Shown here in pieces: positions 7,464-14,234 of a stretch of 21,938 nt of DNA. A program made the translations under genes and the position numbers. The stretch's first letter is position 1. Each line of letters starts with the position of its first letter. Source of the DNA: Acinetobacter geminorum (GTDB taxonomy: Bacteria; Pseudomonadota; Gammaproteobacteria; Pseudomonadales; Moraxellaceae); the NCBI RefSeq assembly GCF_013009345.1, contig NZ_JABELE010000030.1, positions 1 to 21,938 of the forward strand, read 5' to 3'. The notes beneath the pieces are model-generated. The model ran no database searches. It was given only the letters and a program-made list of their open reading frames with translations, and had not been told where the DNA came from.

Positions 7464-8621
7464 TTAGATGCTCGTCGCGAGAATTTGGCGACTGATCTCT
7501 AATGAAACAGTTTTATGTTCGCCTAGCTGTGTAAGATTGTGTGATTTAAGTTGCGTAATGATGATCTCAATATCTGTCTCCACCAGTCCATAATCGCTAA
7601 GACGAGTCGGCAATCCAAGTTGCTCAAAGAAGGCTCGAGTACGAGCAATAACAGTATCAATACGTTGTTCTTCATCACCTTCGACAATCTGCCAGACACG
7701 AGCTGCATACTGTAGTAATTTTTCTCGCTTCTCTTGACGACGCACTTGTAGATTGGCCGGAAACACAATGGCCAAGGTACGAGCATGATCAATACCATGT
7801 AAAGCCGTGAGCTCATGTCCAATCAAATGGGTTGACCAATCTTGTGGTACACCAGCTCCAATTAGCCCATTCAGTGCCATGCTAGCAGCCCACATCAAAT
7901 TCGCACGCGTGTCATAATCTGCTGAATCGTCCAAGATTTTCGGTCCAATCTCAATCAGAGTTTGCAATAGACCTTCGGCAAAACGATCTTGTACTTGTGC
8001 ATTGACAGGGTAAGTTAAGTACTGTTCCATGACATGAATAAATGCATCGACCACGCCATTTGCTAACTGGCGCGTCGGCAAGCTAAAAGTTTTATTCGGA
8101 TCGAGTACGGAAAATTGCGGAAAAACATGGGGACTGCTAAATGACAATTTGGCTTGGGTCGATTTTCTGGTGACTACCCCACCGCTATTCATTTCTGAAC
8201 CAGTTGCCGGAAGGGTGAGTACACTCGCAAAAGGCAAAGCTTGAGTAATTTTAGTACCATGGGTTTCTAAAATCTCCCATGTATCCCCTGTATAATTGAC
8301 TGCTGCTGCAATAAATTTAGTACCATCAATTACCGATCCACCACCGACAGCCATCAAGAAATCAATCTTTTGTTCACGAATCAGCTCTACGGCTTTCATG
8401 AGGGTTTCATAACTCGGATTCGGCTCAATTCCGCCAAATTCATGAATTTCTCTTGCACCTAATGCTTCACGCACTTCAGCTAAAGTACCATTCTTACGTG
8501 CACTTTCACCACCAAACAACATTAACACTTTTGCTTCTGTAGGCACATAGTCATTGATTTTAGCTATTGTATCGCCACCAAAAATAATACGGGTCGGATT
8601 ATAAAAGTTAAAATTCAGCAT
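7464..8621 (-). CDS. yqhD: YqhD-type NADPH-dependent aldehyde reductase (Fe/Zn alcohol dehydrogenase)
   Basis: This 385-residue iron-type (group III) alcohol dehydrogenase is collinear with E. coli YqhD, which reduces short-chain and peroxidation-derived aldehydes such as butanal, acrolein, glyoxal and malondialdehyde. The cofactor loop AVGGGSVIDGTKF is at 91-103. The metal ligands are Asp192 and His196 in VVDAFIH, His265 in DWSTHLIGH and His279 in GIDHA, exactly two less than the E. coli numbering. GLIGAGVPQDW and the FFEQLGLPTRLSDYGL tail match the subfamily. It is the first gene of a minus-strand run with the Hsp31-like protein and perhaps the ene-reductase. A promoter about 110 bp upstream is overlapped by a perfect NemR-type operator, implying electrophile induction. 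Confidence 0.93.
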   Translation of the reverse strand: MLNFNFYNPTRIIFGGDTIAKINDYVPTEAKVLMLFGGESARKNGTLAEVREALGAREIHEFGGIEPNPSYETLMKAVELIREQKIDFLMAVGGGSVIDGTKFIAAAVNYTGDTWEILETHGTKITQALPFASVLTLPATGSEMNSGGVVTRKSTQAKLSFSSPHVFPQFSVLDPNKTFSLPTRQLANGVVDAFIHVMEQYLTYPVNAQVQDRFAEGLLQTLIEIGPKILDDSADYDTRANLMWAASMALNGLIGAGVPQDWSTHLIGHELTALHGIDHARTLAIVFPANLQVRRQEKREKLLQYAARVWQIVEGDEEQRIDTVIARTRAFFEQLGLPTRLSDYGLVETDIEIIITQLKSHNLTQLGEHKTVSLEISRQILATSI

Positions 8622-8730
8622 ATTTTTATCCTAGGATAATCAGTTAATTGATTTGAAAAACCACCGTTATTTATCAAATAAACTTTAAAAAATTGGGCAA
8701 CACTGCGGCTTTTGACTACACCATGTGCTA

Positions 8731-8766
8731 ACTATACATAAAAATAGACCAGTCGTCTATTTTTAT
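8731..8766 (-). promoter_or_regulatory. yqhD promoter with a 12-bp-arm operator
   Basis: The dyad centres on TAGACCAGTCGTCTA (8745-8759); outward extension makes perfect 12-bp arms over 8738-8766 with a 5-bp spacer. On the minus strand a -35 of TAGACG (8754-8759) and a -10 of TATAGT (8731-8736) are separated by exactly 17 bp, so the operator covers the -35 and most of the spacer. The same core appears in the nemR divergent promoter (4298-4312). The IS3 relic begins only ~15 bp beyond the dyad. Confidence 0.7.
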
Positions 8767-8780
8767 AAATATTATTTCAG

Positions 8781-9163
8781 CTTGCCGACTTTAGTTATGG
8801 TTAAACAAATTCAGGCTTGTTCTATACCACTTTTATTATTGATGTATTTTCACGAGCGATTGTTGGATGGAAGGTATCAACACGTATGACTACTGACATG
8901 GTCGTGAACGCATTGGCTAAAACAGTGAATGACTCATACAAAATAGCGATGATTAAATATTTTAAAAGCAGATTGGCACGGTTTAGCAGATGTACAAATG
9001 CGACAGTAAATTAAATAGATTGGTTCAATATAAAGCATGTAAATAGTTGCATTCGTTTATTTACCCTGTTTTGGATATTGACCCATGTAAATGATGAGAT
9101 TAAGCCATTAAATAAAGTAGCCCAACTTGAATAAAAAGACTCCGACAAACCTCACAGGGTTGA
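8781..9163 (+). pseudogene. IS3-family relic 1 (transposase OrfB fragment plus right end)
   Basis: This is a decayed OrfB of an IS3-family element. The reading ADFSYG-stop-TNSG then FYTTFIIDVFSRAIVGWKVS covers the first DDE strand. It then jumps to AKTVNDSYKI, which in relic 2 lies about 150 bp further on, so the central part with the second catalytic Asp is deleted. Short homology (GCA-TTGG against GCTTTGG) at the join suggests slippage. The 3' part is further eroded, and the element's right end (AAAAAGACTCCGACAAACCT) is near 9131-9163. The left end is missing. It lies directly beyond the yqhD operator, in the same orientation as relic 2 (12412-13022). Confidence 0.85.
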
Positions 9164-9164
9164 A

Positions 9165-9197
9165 GTGCTGCCTTTCATTCGAAATTTCAGGCAGCAC
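9165..9197. terminator. Stem-loop downstream of the ABM-domain gene
   Basis: GTGCTGCCT (9165-9173) pairs perfectly with AGGCAGCAC (9189-9197), with a short inner TTC/GAA pairing. It lies 10 bp beyond the stop codon of the minus-strand ABM gene and just after the IS3 relic's right end. No U-tract follows, so its strength as an intrinsic terminator is uncertain. Confidence 0.55.
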
Positions 9198-9207
9198 CCT
9201 CATACAT

Positions 9208-9522
9208 TTAAGCATCAGTATGAGCTGGTAGTTTACTCGCCAAAACATCTACTTTTTCAATAGACGGCGGCTCTGAAAATAGCTCTTCAGCCTGAGCCAT
9301 CAAAGCAGCTGCAACCTTGCCAGATAAATGTGCTTGGCGACCCGCCTCATCAGGAAATGCATCAAAAATACCAAATGTTGTAGGTCCAAGACGTAGGCCA
9401 AACCACGCAACTGTCGCAGGTTCTTCCATTACAATAGGTAAACCGGCTTTAAGGAAAGCTTCCACTTCGTCTTCTTTACCCGGTTTAGCTTCAAGACGGA
9501 CATATAAAGCTGTTTTAAGCAT
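9208..9522 (-). CDS. ABM-domain (putative antibiotic biosynthesis monooxygenase family) protein
   Basis: This 104-residue protein has the small ferredoxin-like ABM fold (LKTALYVRLEAKPGKEDEVEAFLK, then PATVAWFGLRLGPTTFGIFDAF and a final helix). Such proteins usually dimerise; family members include quinol monooxygenases and heme-degrading enzymes, but many have unknown substrates. No cofactor-specific residues are visible. The start is the ATG encoding MLKTA, preceded by GGAG at 8-base spacing; a longer frame upstream lacks a ribosome site. It sits downstream of the fghA gene on the same strand, inside the region bracketed by the IS3 relics, but 334 bp away from fghA, so it is probably its own unit. 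Function beyond the fold is not assignable. Confidence 0.8.
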   Translation of the reverse strand: MLKTALYVRLEAKPGKEDEVEAFLKAGLPIVMEEPATVAWFGLRLGPTTFGIFDAFPDEAGRQAHLSGKVAAALMAQAEELFSEPPSIEKVDVLASKLPAHTDA

Positions 9523-9856
9523 GACTAAAACTCCACAATTGATTAGAATTAAAACTAATTCTGACATTGCTAATGTATGAATTTCAGAAAGTTTTGTTGT
9601 ATAAAAGTTAAAAAAATTCCCATAGCTGAGCCAAAATCTGGGTTTTTATTTCGACATAATGCTATGAATTTATTCAAGTTAATATCATTAACATTTGAAT
9701 CAAAAAAATTAAGATATGAGATGATTCAATTCAATCTTATTTATATAAGGATCAATTGACTCTACCTTAGATTTATAAGCTGACCTCTTCATCTGGAAAT
9801 TATATTGCTCAAGAAGCATTCAAGAACAACATTGTACATCCTCATATCTATGAAAG
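9523..9856. other. 334-bp intergenic region between the ABM and fghA genes
   Basis: It presumably holds the promoter of the minus-strand ABM gene, as the sequence is very AT-rich. Small open frames on the plus strand have no ribosome site or recognisable product. I see no repeat, RNA gene or mobile element in it. Confidence 0.4.
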
Positions 9857-10687
9857 TTATTTAGCTAGGAATTTGCTGTGAAACTCTATATGTTTCTCTA
9901 TAAAGCTCGCAATGAAGTAATAGCTATGGTCATACCCTTCTCTTAGGTTAAGTGTAAGAGGATATTCTTGTTCCAAACAAATATTACTAAGAAGCTTAGG
10001 CCTTAACTGTTCTTCAAGAAAATCATCAGCTGTTCCCTGATCGACTAAAATAGGTAAATGAACTTCAGCGTTTTTGATTAATTCAATCGCATCATAGCTT
10101 TTCCATAAAGTTTCGGTTTCACCTAGGTAGTGTGTAAAAGCCTTTTTCCCCCAAGGTACTTGGCTAGGTGCAACAATTGGTGCAAAAGCAGAAATACTTT
10201 TATACAGCTCAGGATTTTTTAACCCAATTACTAATGCACCATGACCACCCATGCTATGCCCCATAATGCTTTGGACTTGATTGGTCGGAAAATTCAGGTC
10301 AATCAGATTTCTCAGCTCTTCCACAATATAATCATACATTTTGAAATGCTGTGACCAGGGTGCTTGTGTTGCATTCACATAGAATCCTGCGCCTTGGCCT
10401 AAATCATAATCTGCATGATCTGGTACATCTTCTCCACGTGGGCTGGTATCTGGTGCAACAATAATGACTTTATGTTCAGCCGCATACTTTTGTGCTCCGG
10501 CTTTAGTAATAAAGTTCTGTTCGTTGCAAGTCAGTCCTGATAACCAATATAAAACTGGCAACCGCTCATCTTTGTCATGAGGTGGCAGATATATTGAGAA
10601 TTTCATTGAACAGTTTAATGCTATTGACTGATGGCGATACACTTCTTGCGACCCACCAAAAGAAGCATGTTTCTCAATTATTTCCAT
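9857..10687 (-). CDS. fghA: S-formylglutathione hydrolase
   Basis: This 276-residue serine hydrolase of the esterase D family hydrolyses S-formylglutathione to formate and glutathione, the second step of glutathione-dependent formaldehyde oxidation. It has YWLSGLTCNEQNFITKAG (the oxyanion-hole region, 47-64), APDTSPRGED, the nucleophile Ser145 in GHSMGGHG, an acid in DQGTADDFL (Asp221/222) and His254 in YDHSYYFI. Length is typical. The frame opens two codons earlier with TTG, but the ATG at 10687 with AGGT at good spacing is preferred. It follows the formaldehyde dehydrogenase gene at 228 bp, with two stem-loops between, so coordinated but partly independent transcription is likely. Confidence 0.95.
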   Translation of the reverse strand: MEIIEKHASFGGSQEVYRHQSIALNCSMKFSIYLPPHDKDERLPVLYWLSGLTCNEQNFITKAGAQKYAAEHKVIIVAPDTSPRGEDVPDHADYDLGQGAGFYVNATQAPWSQHFKMYDYIVEELRNLIDLNFPTNQVQSIMGHSMGGHGALVIGLKNPELYKSISAFAPIVAPSQVPWGKKAFTHYLGETETLWKSYDAIELIKNAEVHLPILVDQGTADDFLEEQLRPKLLSNICLEQEYPLTLNLREGYDHSYYFIASFIEKHIEFHSKFLAK

Positions 10688-10780
10688 AATCAATTACCTA
10701 TGTTGAGCAAGACTTCATGAGAAATCAAGTAAACAAAGAGTCTGACATTCTCCACACAGAATAGTGATAAAGAATTAAAA

Positions 10781-10818
10781 TGTAGGCAGGTTTATTGAAC
10801 CTATACACGATGCCTACA
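10781..10818 (-). terminator. Stem-loop between adhC and fghA (second)
   Basis: TGTAGGCA (10781-10788) pairs with TGCCTACA (10811-10818), and GGTT/AACC (10789-10792 with 10798-10801) pair inside. On the minus strand the stem is followed by TTTTAATT, as in an intrinsic terminator. It would separate adhC from fghA transcription, at least partly. Confidence 0.55.
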
Positions 10819-10859
10819 CAGATAGATCTGTTTTACAGTTGATGTGCCGTTTTAGAGGA

Positions 10860-10895
10860 TTCCATGCATGTCATTCATGATGCACATGCATGGAA
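10860..10895. terminator. Stem-loop just after adhC (first)
   Basis: TTCCATGCATGT (10860-10871) and ACATGCATGGAA (10884-10895) form a perfect 12-bp stem, extended by CAT/ATG inside the loop. It begins 20 bp past the adhC stop codon. No U-tract is present, so it may protect the mRNA 3' end or act with the second hairpin. Confidence 0.5.
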
Positions 10896-10915
10896 AAGTA
10901 TAAGGTTTGTCGCAA

Positions 10916-12028
10916 TTATTCGTAATGAATTACAGTACGAATTGACTTACCTTCATGCATTAGATCAAAGGCTTCATTGATCTGATCCAAGCCCATCGTA
11001 TGTGTCACAAATGGTTCTAATTGAATTTTACCTTTCATGGCATCTTCAACCATTCCTGGAAGTTGCGTACGACCTTTTACGCCACCAAAGGCAGAACCTA
11101 GCCATTTACGACCAGTAACCAGTTGGAATGGACGGGTAGAGATTTCCTGACCTGCGCCAGCAACACCAATAATTACGGATTGTCCCCAGCCACGGTGTGC
11201 ACTTTCAAGGGCTGAGCGCATCACATTCACGTTACCAATACATTCAAATGAATGATCTACACCCCAGCCAGTCATTTCGACAATTACTTGCTGGATTGGT
11301 TTATCGTAATCTTTAGGGTTCAAGAAGTCCGTTGCACCAAACTCTTTTGCCAGCGCAAATTTATCAGGATTCATGTCAACCACAATAATACGCCCTGCTT
11401 TAGCTTGACGTGCGGCTTGTACGACTGCCAAACCAATACCACCTAAACCAAAAACCGCAACACTATCACCTTCTTGTACTTTAGCCGTGTTGTGTACTGC
11501 ACCGATACCCGTTGTTACCCCACAACCCAATAAGCATACATGTTCATGATTGGCTTCAGGATTGATTTTAGCCAATGATACTTCTGCCACTACCGTGTAT
11601 TCACTGAACGTTGAGCAGCCCATATAATGGTAAATCGGTTGACCATTGTAAGAAAAACGAGTGGTACCATCTGGCATTACGCCTCTACCTTGAGTTTCGC
11701 GAACGGCAATACACAAGTTCGATTTTCCAGATTTACAGAATACGCACTCGCCACATTCAGCGGTGTAAAGTGGAATTACATGATCACCTGGTTTGACACT
11801 AGTCACGCCTTCACCAACCTCAACCACAACGCCAGCACCTTCATGCCCGAGAATAGCCGGAAAAACGCCTTCAGGATCATCGCCAGACAAAGTGAATGCA
11901 TCTGTATGACACACACCGGTATGGGAGATCTTGATTAATACTTCACCTTTCTTCGGTGGTGCAACATCAACTTCAACAATTTGAAGAGGTTGACCAGGAC
12001 CAAACGCAACAGCAGCACGTGACTTCAT
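10916..12028 (-). CDS. frmA: S-(hydroxymethyl)glutathione dehydrogenase (class III alcohol dehydrogenase)
   Basis: This 370-residue cytosolic, zinc-dependent, NAD-linked enzyme (FrmA/AdhC) oxidises S-hydroxymethylglutathione, the adduct of formaldehyde and glutathione, to S-formylglutathione. It may also reduce S-nitrosoglutathione. Catalytic zinc ligands are Cys40 (HTGVCHTD), His62 and Glu63 (GHEGAG) and Cys169 (LLGCGVTTG). The structural zinc site has four cysteines at 92, 95, 98 and 106. The nucleotide loop GLGGIG is at 194-199, and the C-terminal FGGVKGRTQLP is diagnostic of class III. It starts 21 bp after the frmR stop codon, so the two are cotranscribed under FrmR control. Nothing appears damaged. 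Confidence 0.96.
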   Translation of the reverse strand: MKSRAAVAFGPGQPLQIVEVDVAPPKKGEVLIKISHTGVCHTDAFTLSGDDPEGVFPAILGHEGAGVVVEVGEGVTSVKPGDHVIPLYTAECGECVFCKSGKSNLCIAVRETQGRGVMPDGTTRFSYNGQPIYHYMGCSTFSEYTVVAEVSLAKINPEANHEHVCLLGCGVTTGIGAVHNTAKVQEGDSVAVFGLGGIGLAVVQAARQAKAGRIIVVDMNPDKFALAKEFGATDFLNPKDYDKPIQQVIVEMTGWGVDHSFECIGNVNVMRSALESAHRGWGQSVIIGVAGAGQEISTRPFQLVTGRKWLGSAFGGVKGRTQLPGMVEDAMKGKIQLEPFVTHTMGLDQINEAFDLMHEGKSIRTVIHYE

Positions 12029-12049
12029 GGAATAACTCCTTATACAGGT

Positions 12050-12325
12050 CTATTTTAAATATGATTTTAGAATCTTGGCGATTTCAGCCAGTTCTTCTTT
12101 TCGTTGTTGTTCTGTGGTTTCACCTGATACTAAAGTGTCCTTTAAATGAACCTCCAACATCTCATTCATTAAACCATTAATAGCACCACGCACAGAGCAT
12201 ATTTGTTGCAGAATTGCACCACATTCCACATTGTCTTCTAACGCTTTTTCAATCGCTTGCGTCTGACCTTTGATCTTTCTGACGCGTAGAAGAATCTTTT
12301 TTTTGTCTTCAACCTGATTAGGCAT
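12050..12325 (-). CDS. frmR: FrmR formaldehyde-responsive repressor (CsoR/RcnR family)
   Basis: This 91-residue all-helical repressor of the DUF156 (CsoR/RcnR/FrmR) family carries the residues needed for formaldehyde sensing: Pro2 directly after the initiator Met, Cys35 (VECGAILQ) and His60 (EVHLKD), in the same numbering as E. coli FrmR. Formaldehyde crosslinks Pro2 with Cys35 of a neighbouring subunit and releases DNA. AAGGAGGT upstream is a very strong ribosome site. It is first in the frmR-frmA operon. Its promoter carries a symmetric site ATACTATAG-TGCC-CTATAGTAT (12351-12372), the type of inverted repeat around a G/C tract used by this family. A near-identical copy of this upstream region, lacking the gene, occurs at 18648-18727. 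Confidence 0.95.
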   Translation of the reverse strand: MPNQVEDKKKILLRVRKIKGQTQAIEKALEDNVECGAILQQICSVRGAINGLMNEMLEVHLKDTLVSGETTEQQRKEELAEIAKILKSYLK

Positions 12326-12350
12326 CAGACCTCCTTATTTGCTAGTATTA

Positions 12351-12372
12351 ATACTATAGTGCCCTATAGTAT
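12351..12372 (-). promoter_or_regulatory. FrmR operator in the frmR-frmA promoter
   Basis: ATACTATAG (12351-12359) and CTATAGTAT (12364-12372) form a perfect 9-bp inverted repeat around TGCC, 26 bp upstream of the frmR start codon. On the minus strand both arms resemble -10 hexamers (TATACT, TATAGT), so bound FrmR would block RNA polymerase. Confidence 0.75.
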
Positions 12373-12411
12373 AAAAAAGAACAATATTTTTTTATAAATC
12401 GAAAAGGCTTT

Positions 12412-13022
12412 GTACGAGATGACCAAAAACGGGCAGTTGGCTTGGTGAACCGTAATTTTAGTACTGATCATCCTGACCCTTGCGAAGCAGTGCTTCTTGT
12501 ATGTCAGGTCGCAGACTTCAGCTATATTCAAACAAATTCAGGCTAGGTCTATACCGCCCTTATTATTGACGTGTTCTCACGCGCAATTGTTGGATGGAAA
12601 GTATCAACACGGATGAATACAGATATGGTGCTTGATGCACTGGAGCAAGTATTACGTGACCGATGTATGCCAAAGAATGTAATTCATGATTTAAATAGAG
12701 GTGTGCAATATCTTTCTATTCGTTATCCTGTTAGAGGCAGCAAATTTAGGAGCATCAGTCGGTACAACTGGTGATTCCTATGATAATGCTTTGGCTGAAA
12801 CGGTGAATGGCTTATACAAAACTGAGGTGATTGACTATTGAAAAGCAGATGTACAACTTGCGATATTAAATTGGGTAGATTGGTTCAATAAAAAGCGTGT
12901 ACACAGTGCATTGGTTATGTATCGCCTTTTGATTTTGAAACAAAGTATTATGATAAAATTAACCCGTTAGTTCAGGTGGCCTAACTTAAATAAAAAGTCT
13001 CCTACAAACCCAGTATGGTTCA
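12412..13022 (+). pseudogene. IS3-family relic 2 (transposase OrfB remnant plus right end)
   Basis: OrfB is recognisable from VGLVNRNFSTDHPD through VADFSYIQTNSG, LIIDVFSRAIVGWKVSTRM, PKNVIHDLNRGVQYLS, TGDSYDNALAETVNGLYKTEVIDY to LNWVDWFNKKRVHSAL. It is dead: TAG interrupts at NSG-stop-VYTA, a frameshift lies near 12731-12740, TGA falls after EVIDY, and a late frameshift removes the usual ALGYxSP ending. The second catalytic Asp motif (normally SDRG) reads LNRG. The right terminal repeat runs to GGTTCA at 13022. The left end and OrfA are absent. It shares unusual sequence (ACAAATTCAGGC) with relic 1, so both descend from the same element. Confidence 0.88.
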
Positions 13023-13034
13023 CTCTGCTATCAA

Positions 13035-13055
13035 AGGCTTTATGCAACAAAGCCT
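13035..13055. repeat. Hairpin resembling a foreign IS terminus
   Basis: AGGCTTT-ATGCAAC-AAAGCCT is a 7-bp inverted repeat. Read on the minus strand it gives GGCTTTGTTGCATAAAG, which resembles terminal repeats of IS elements found in Acinetobacter. No transposase accompanies it. GGCTTTGT also occurs at 12406-12413, exactly where similarity between the two frmR upstream copies stops. Confidence 0.35.
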
Positions 13056-13159
13056 CATGGAAATAAAGACAAAAGTGACTTTTAAATCTGAAAAAATCAA
13101 AATTGTGGTCTCAAAATTGCTTTATAAAAGTATTGAAAAAAGTGAAGAACATTAAATTT

Positions 13160-14119
13160 ATGTTACAAAACTCTAAGCGTATTGGTTTTTTATTACTCGA
13201 TAACTTTTCAATGATTGCTTTCTCAAACATGGTTGAAGTCTTACGTATGGCTAATTATGTTACAGAAGACAATTTATACCAATGGAATGTAACGGGTTTA
13301 GATGGTCATCATAGCTGCGCAAGCAATGGTCTTCAAATACAACATACCTGTGTTTGGTCACATTTACTGAACATGGATATAGTTTTTATTTGTGGTGGTT
13401 TTCAACTTTATAAAAATATGACAGTACGCTTAAAGAATTTTTTATATAGGTTGGATCAACAAAAAATTGCTTTAGGTGGTTTATGTACAGGCGCTTATGT
13501 ATTAGCGAAAGCCAATCTACTAAATGGCTTTCGTGCTAGCCTTCATTGGGAAAATAGCTTAGCGGCACAAGAAGAGTTTCCATTAGTACAGTTTACCCCA
13601 CATATTTTTACCATTGATGCGAACCGTTTTACCTGTTCTGGTGGGCTTGCAGCGATTGATTTAGGCTTGGCACTTGTTGAAATACACTATCCAAATATTG
13701 CTAAAAGAATCTGTGAGCAATTTATTGTTCATCAAGTGCGTGAGAGCAATGAAATTCAACATCAACCTATTGCTGAACATAAGAAAAAACTTGATTTTCA
13801 GATTCAAGAAGTATTGCGCTTAATGGAAAATAATATTAATGAGCCTTTAACTATTGCTGAAATTGCACAGCATGTAAAAATTCAACCGCGTACTTTAGAG
13901 CGCTTGTTTAAAATGAGTCTACAATTGGCTCCAAAAGAATATTATTTAAAACTAAGACTCACCTATGCACAGAATCTACTTAAACAGTCTACGTTAAACA
14001 TTTCAAATATTGCTTTGGCATGTGGTTTTTGTAATGTATCTAGTTTTACTAAAGCCTATAAAGCTTTTTTTAACTATTCCCCCAAATTTGAACGTAACAT
14101 TCTGGATTTTGCTCATTAG
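13160..14119 (+). CDS. GlxA-family AraC regulator with DJ-1-like domain, CahR-like
   Basis: This 319-residue regulator combines an N-terminal glutamine-amidotransferase/DJ-1-like domain (residues ~5-190) with a C-terminal AraC helix-turn-helix pair (from ~215: EPLTIAEIAQHVKIQPRTLERLFK and later ISNIALACGFCNVSSFTKAYKAFF). GGLCTGAYVLAKANLL with Cys109 is the degenerate nucleophile elbow typical of these GATR regulators, which usually sense quaternary-amine or methylglycine metabolites. In Pseudomonas putida the GATR protein CahR activates creatinase; here creatinase follows 115 bp downstream, so a creatine-responsive activator is likely. The start is taken as the ATG encoding MLQNSKRIG; a longer frame from GTG at 13103 has IS-flank sequence as its leader. 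The orthology to CahR is inferred from domain type and context. Confidence 0.88.
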   Translation: MLQNSKRIGFLLLDNFSMIAFSNMVEVLRMANYVTEDNLYQWNVTGLDGHHSCASNGLQIQHTCVWSHLLNMDIVFICGGFQLYKNMTVRLKNFLYRLDQQKIALGGLCTGAYVLAKANLLNGFRASLHWENSLAAQEEFPLVQFTPHIFTIDANRFTCSGGLAAIDLGLALVEIHYPNIAKRICEQFIVHQVRESNEIQHQPIAEHKKKLDFQIQEVLRLMENNINEPLTIAEIAQHVKIQPRTLERLFKMSLQLAPKEYYLKLRLTYAQNLLKQSTLNISNIALACGFCNVSSFTKAYKAFFNYSPKFERNILDFAH

Positions 14120-14131
14120 TGTTTTTTAGTC

Positions 14132-14181
14132 TTGTCGGTTTTTGACAACTTTTTGACGCTTTTAGCAAAAATCCCTATTCA
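14132..14181 (+). promoter_or_regulatory. Creatinase promoter with AraC-type direct repeats
   Basis: TTTTTGAC occurs twice, at 14139-14146 and 14150-14157, exactly 11 bp apart (one helical turn), as expected for sites bound by an AraC-type activator. TTGTC/GACAA (14132-14136 with 14144-14148) forms a dyad over the first repeat. TTGACG (14153-14158) and TATTCA (14176-14181), 17 bp apart, can serve as -35 and -10, so the activator site overlaps the -35. Confidence 0.5.
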
Positions 14182-14234
14182 TATTCTGCATAAGCTTAGC
14201 TCATTGATTACATTACATTGATCTAGGAAAATAT

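Noticed and set aside
9577..9759. 60-residue plus-strand frame between the ABM and fghA genes
   Set aside because: No ribosome site, low-complexity AT-rich composition and no family resemblance; treated as intergenic.
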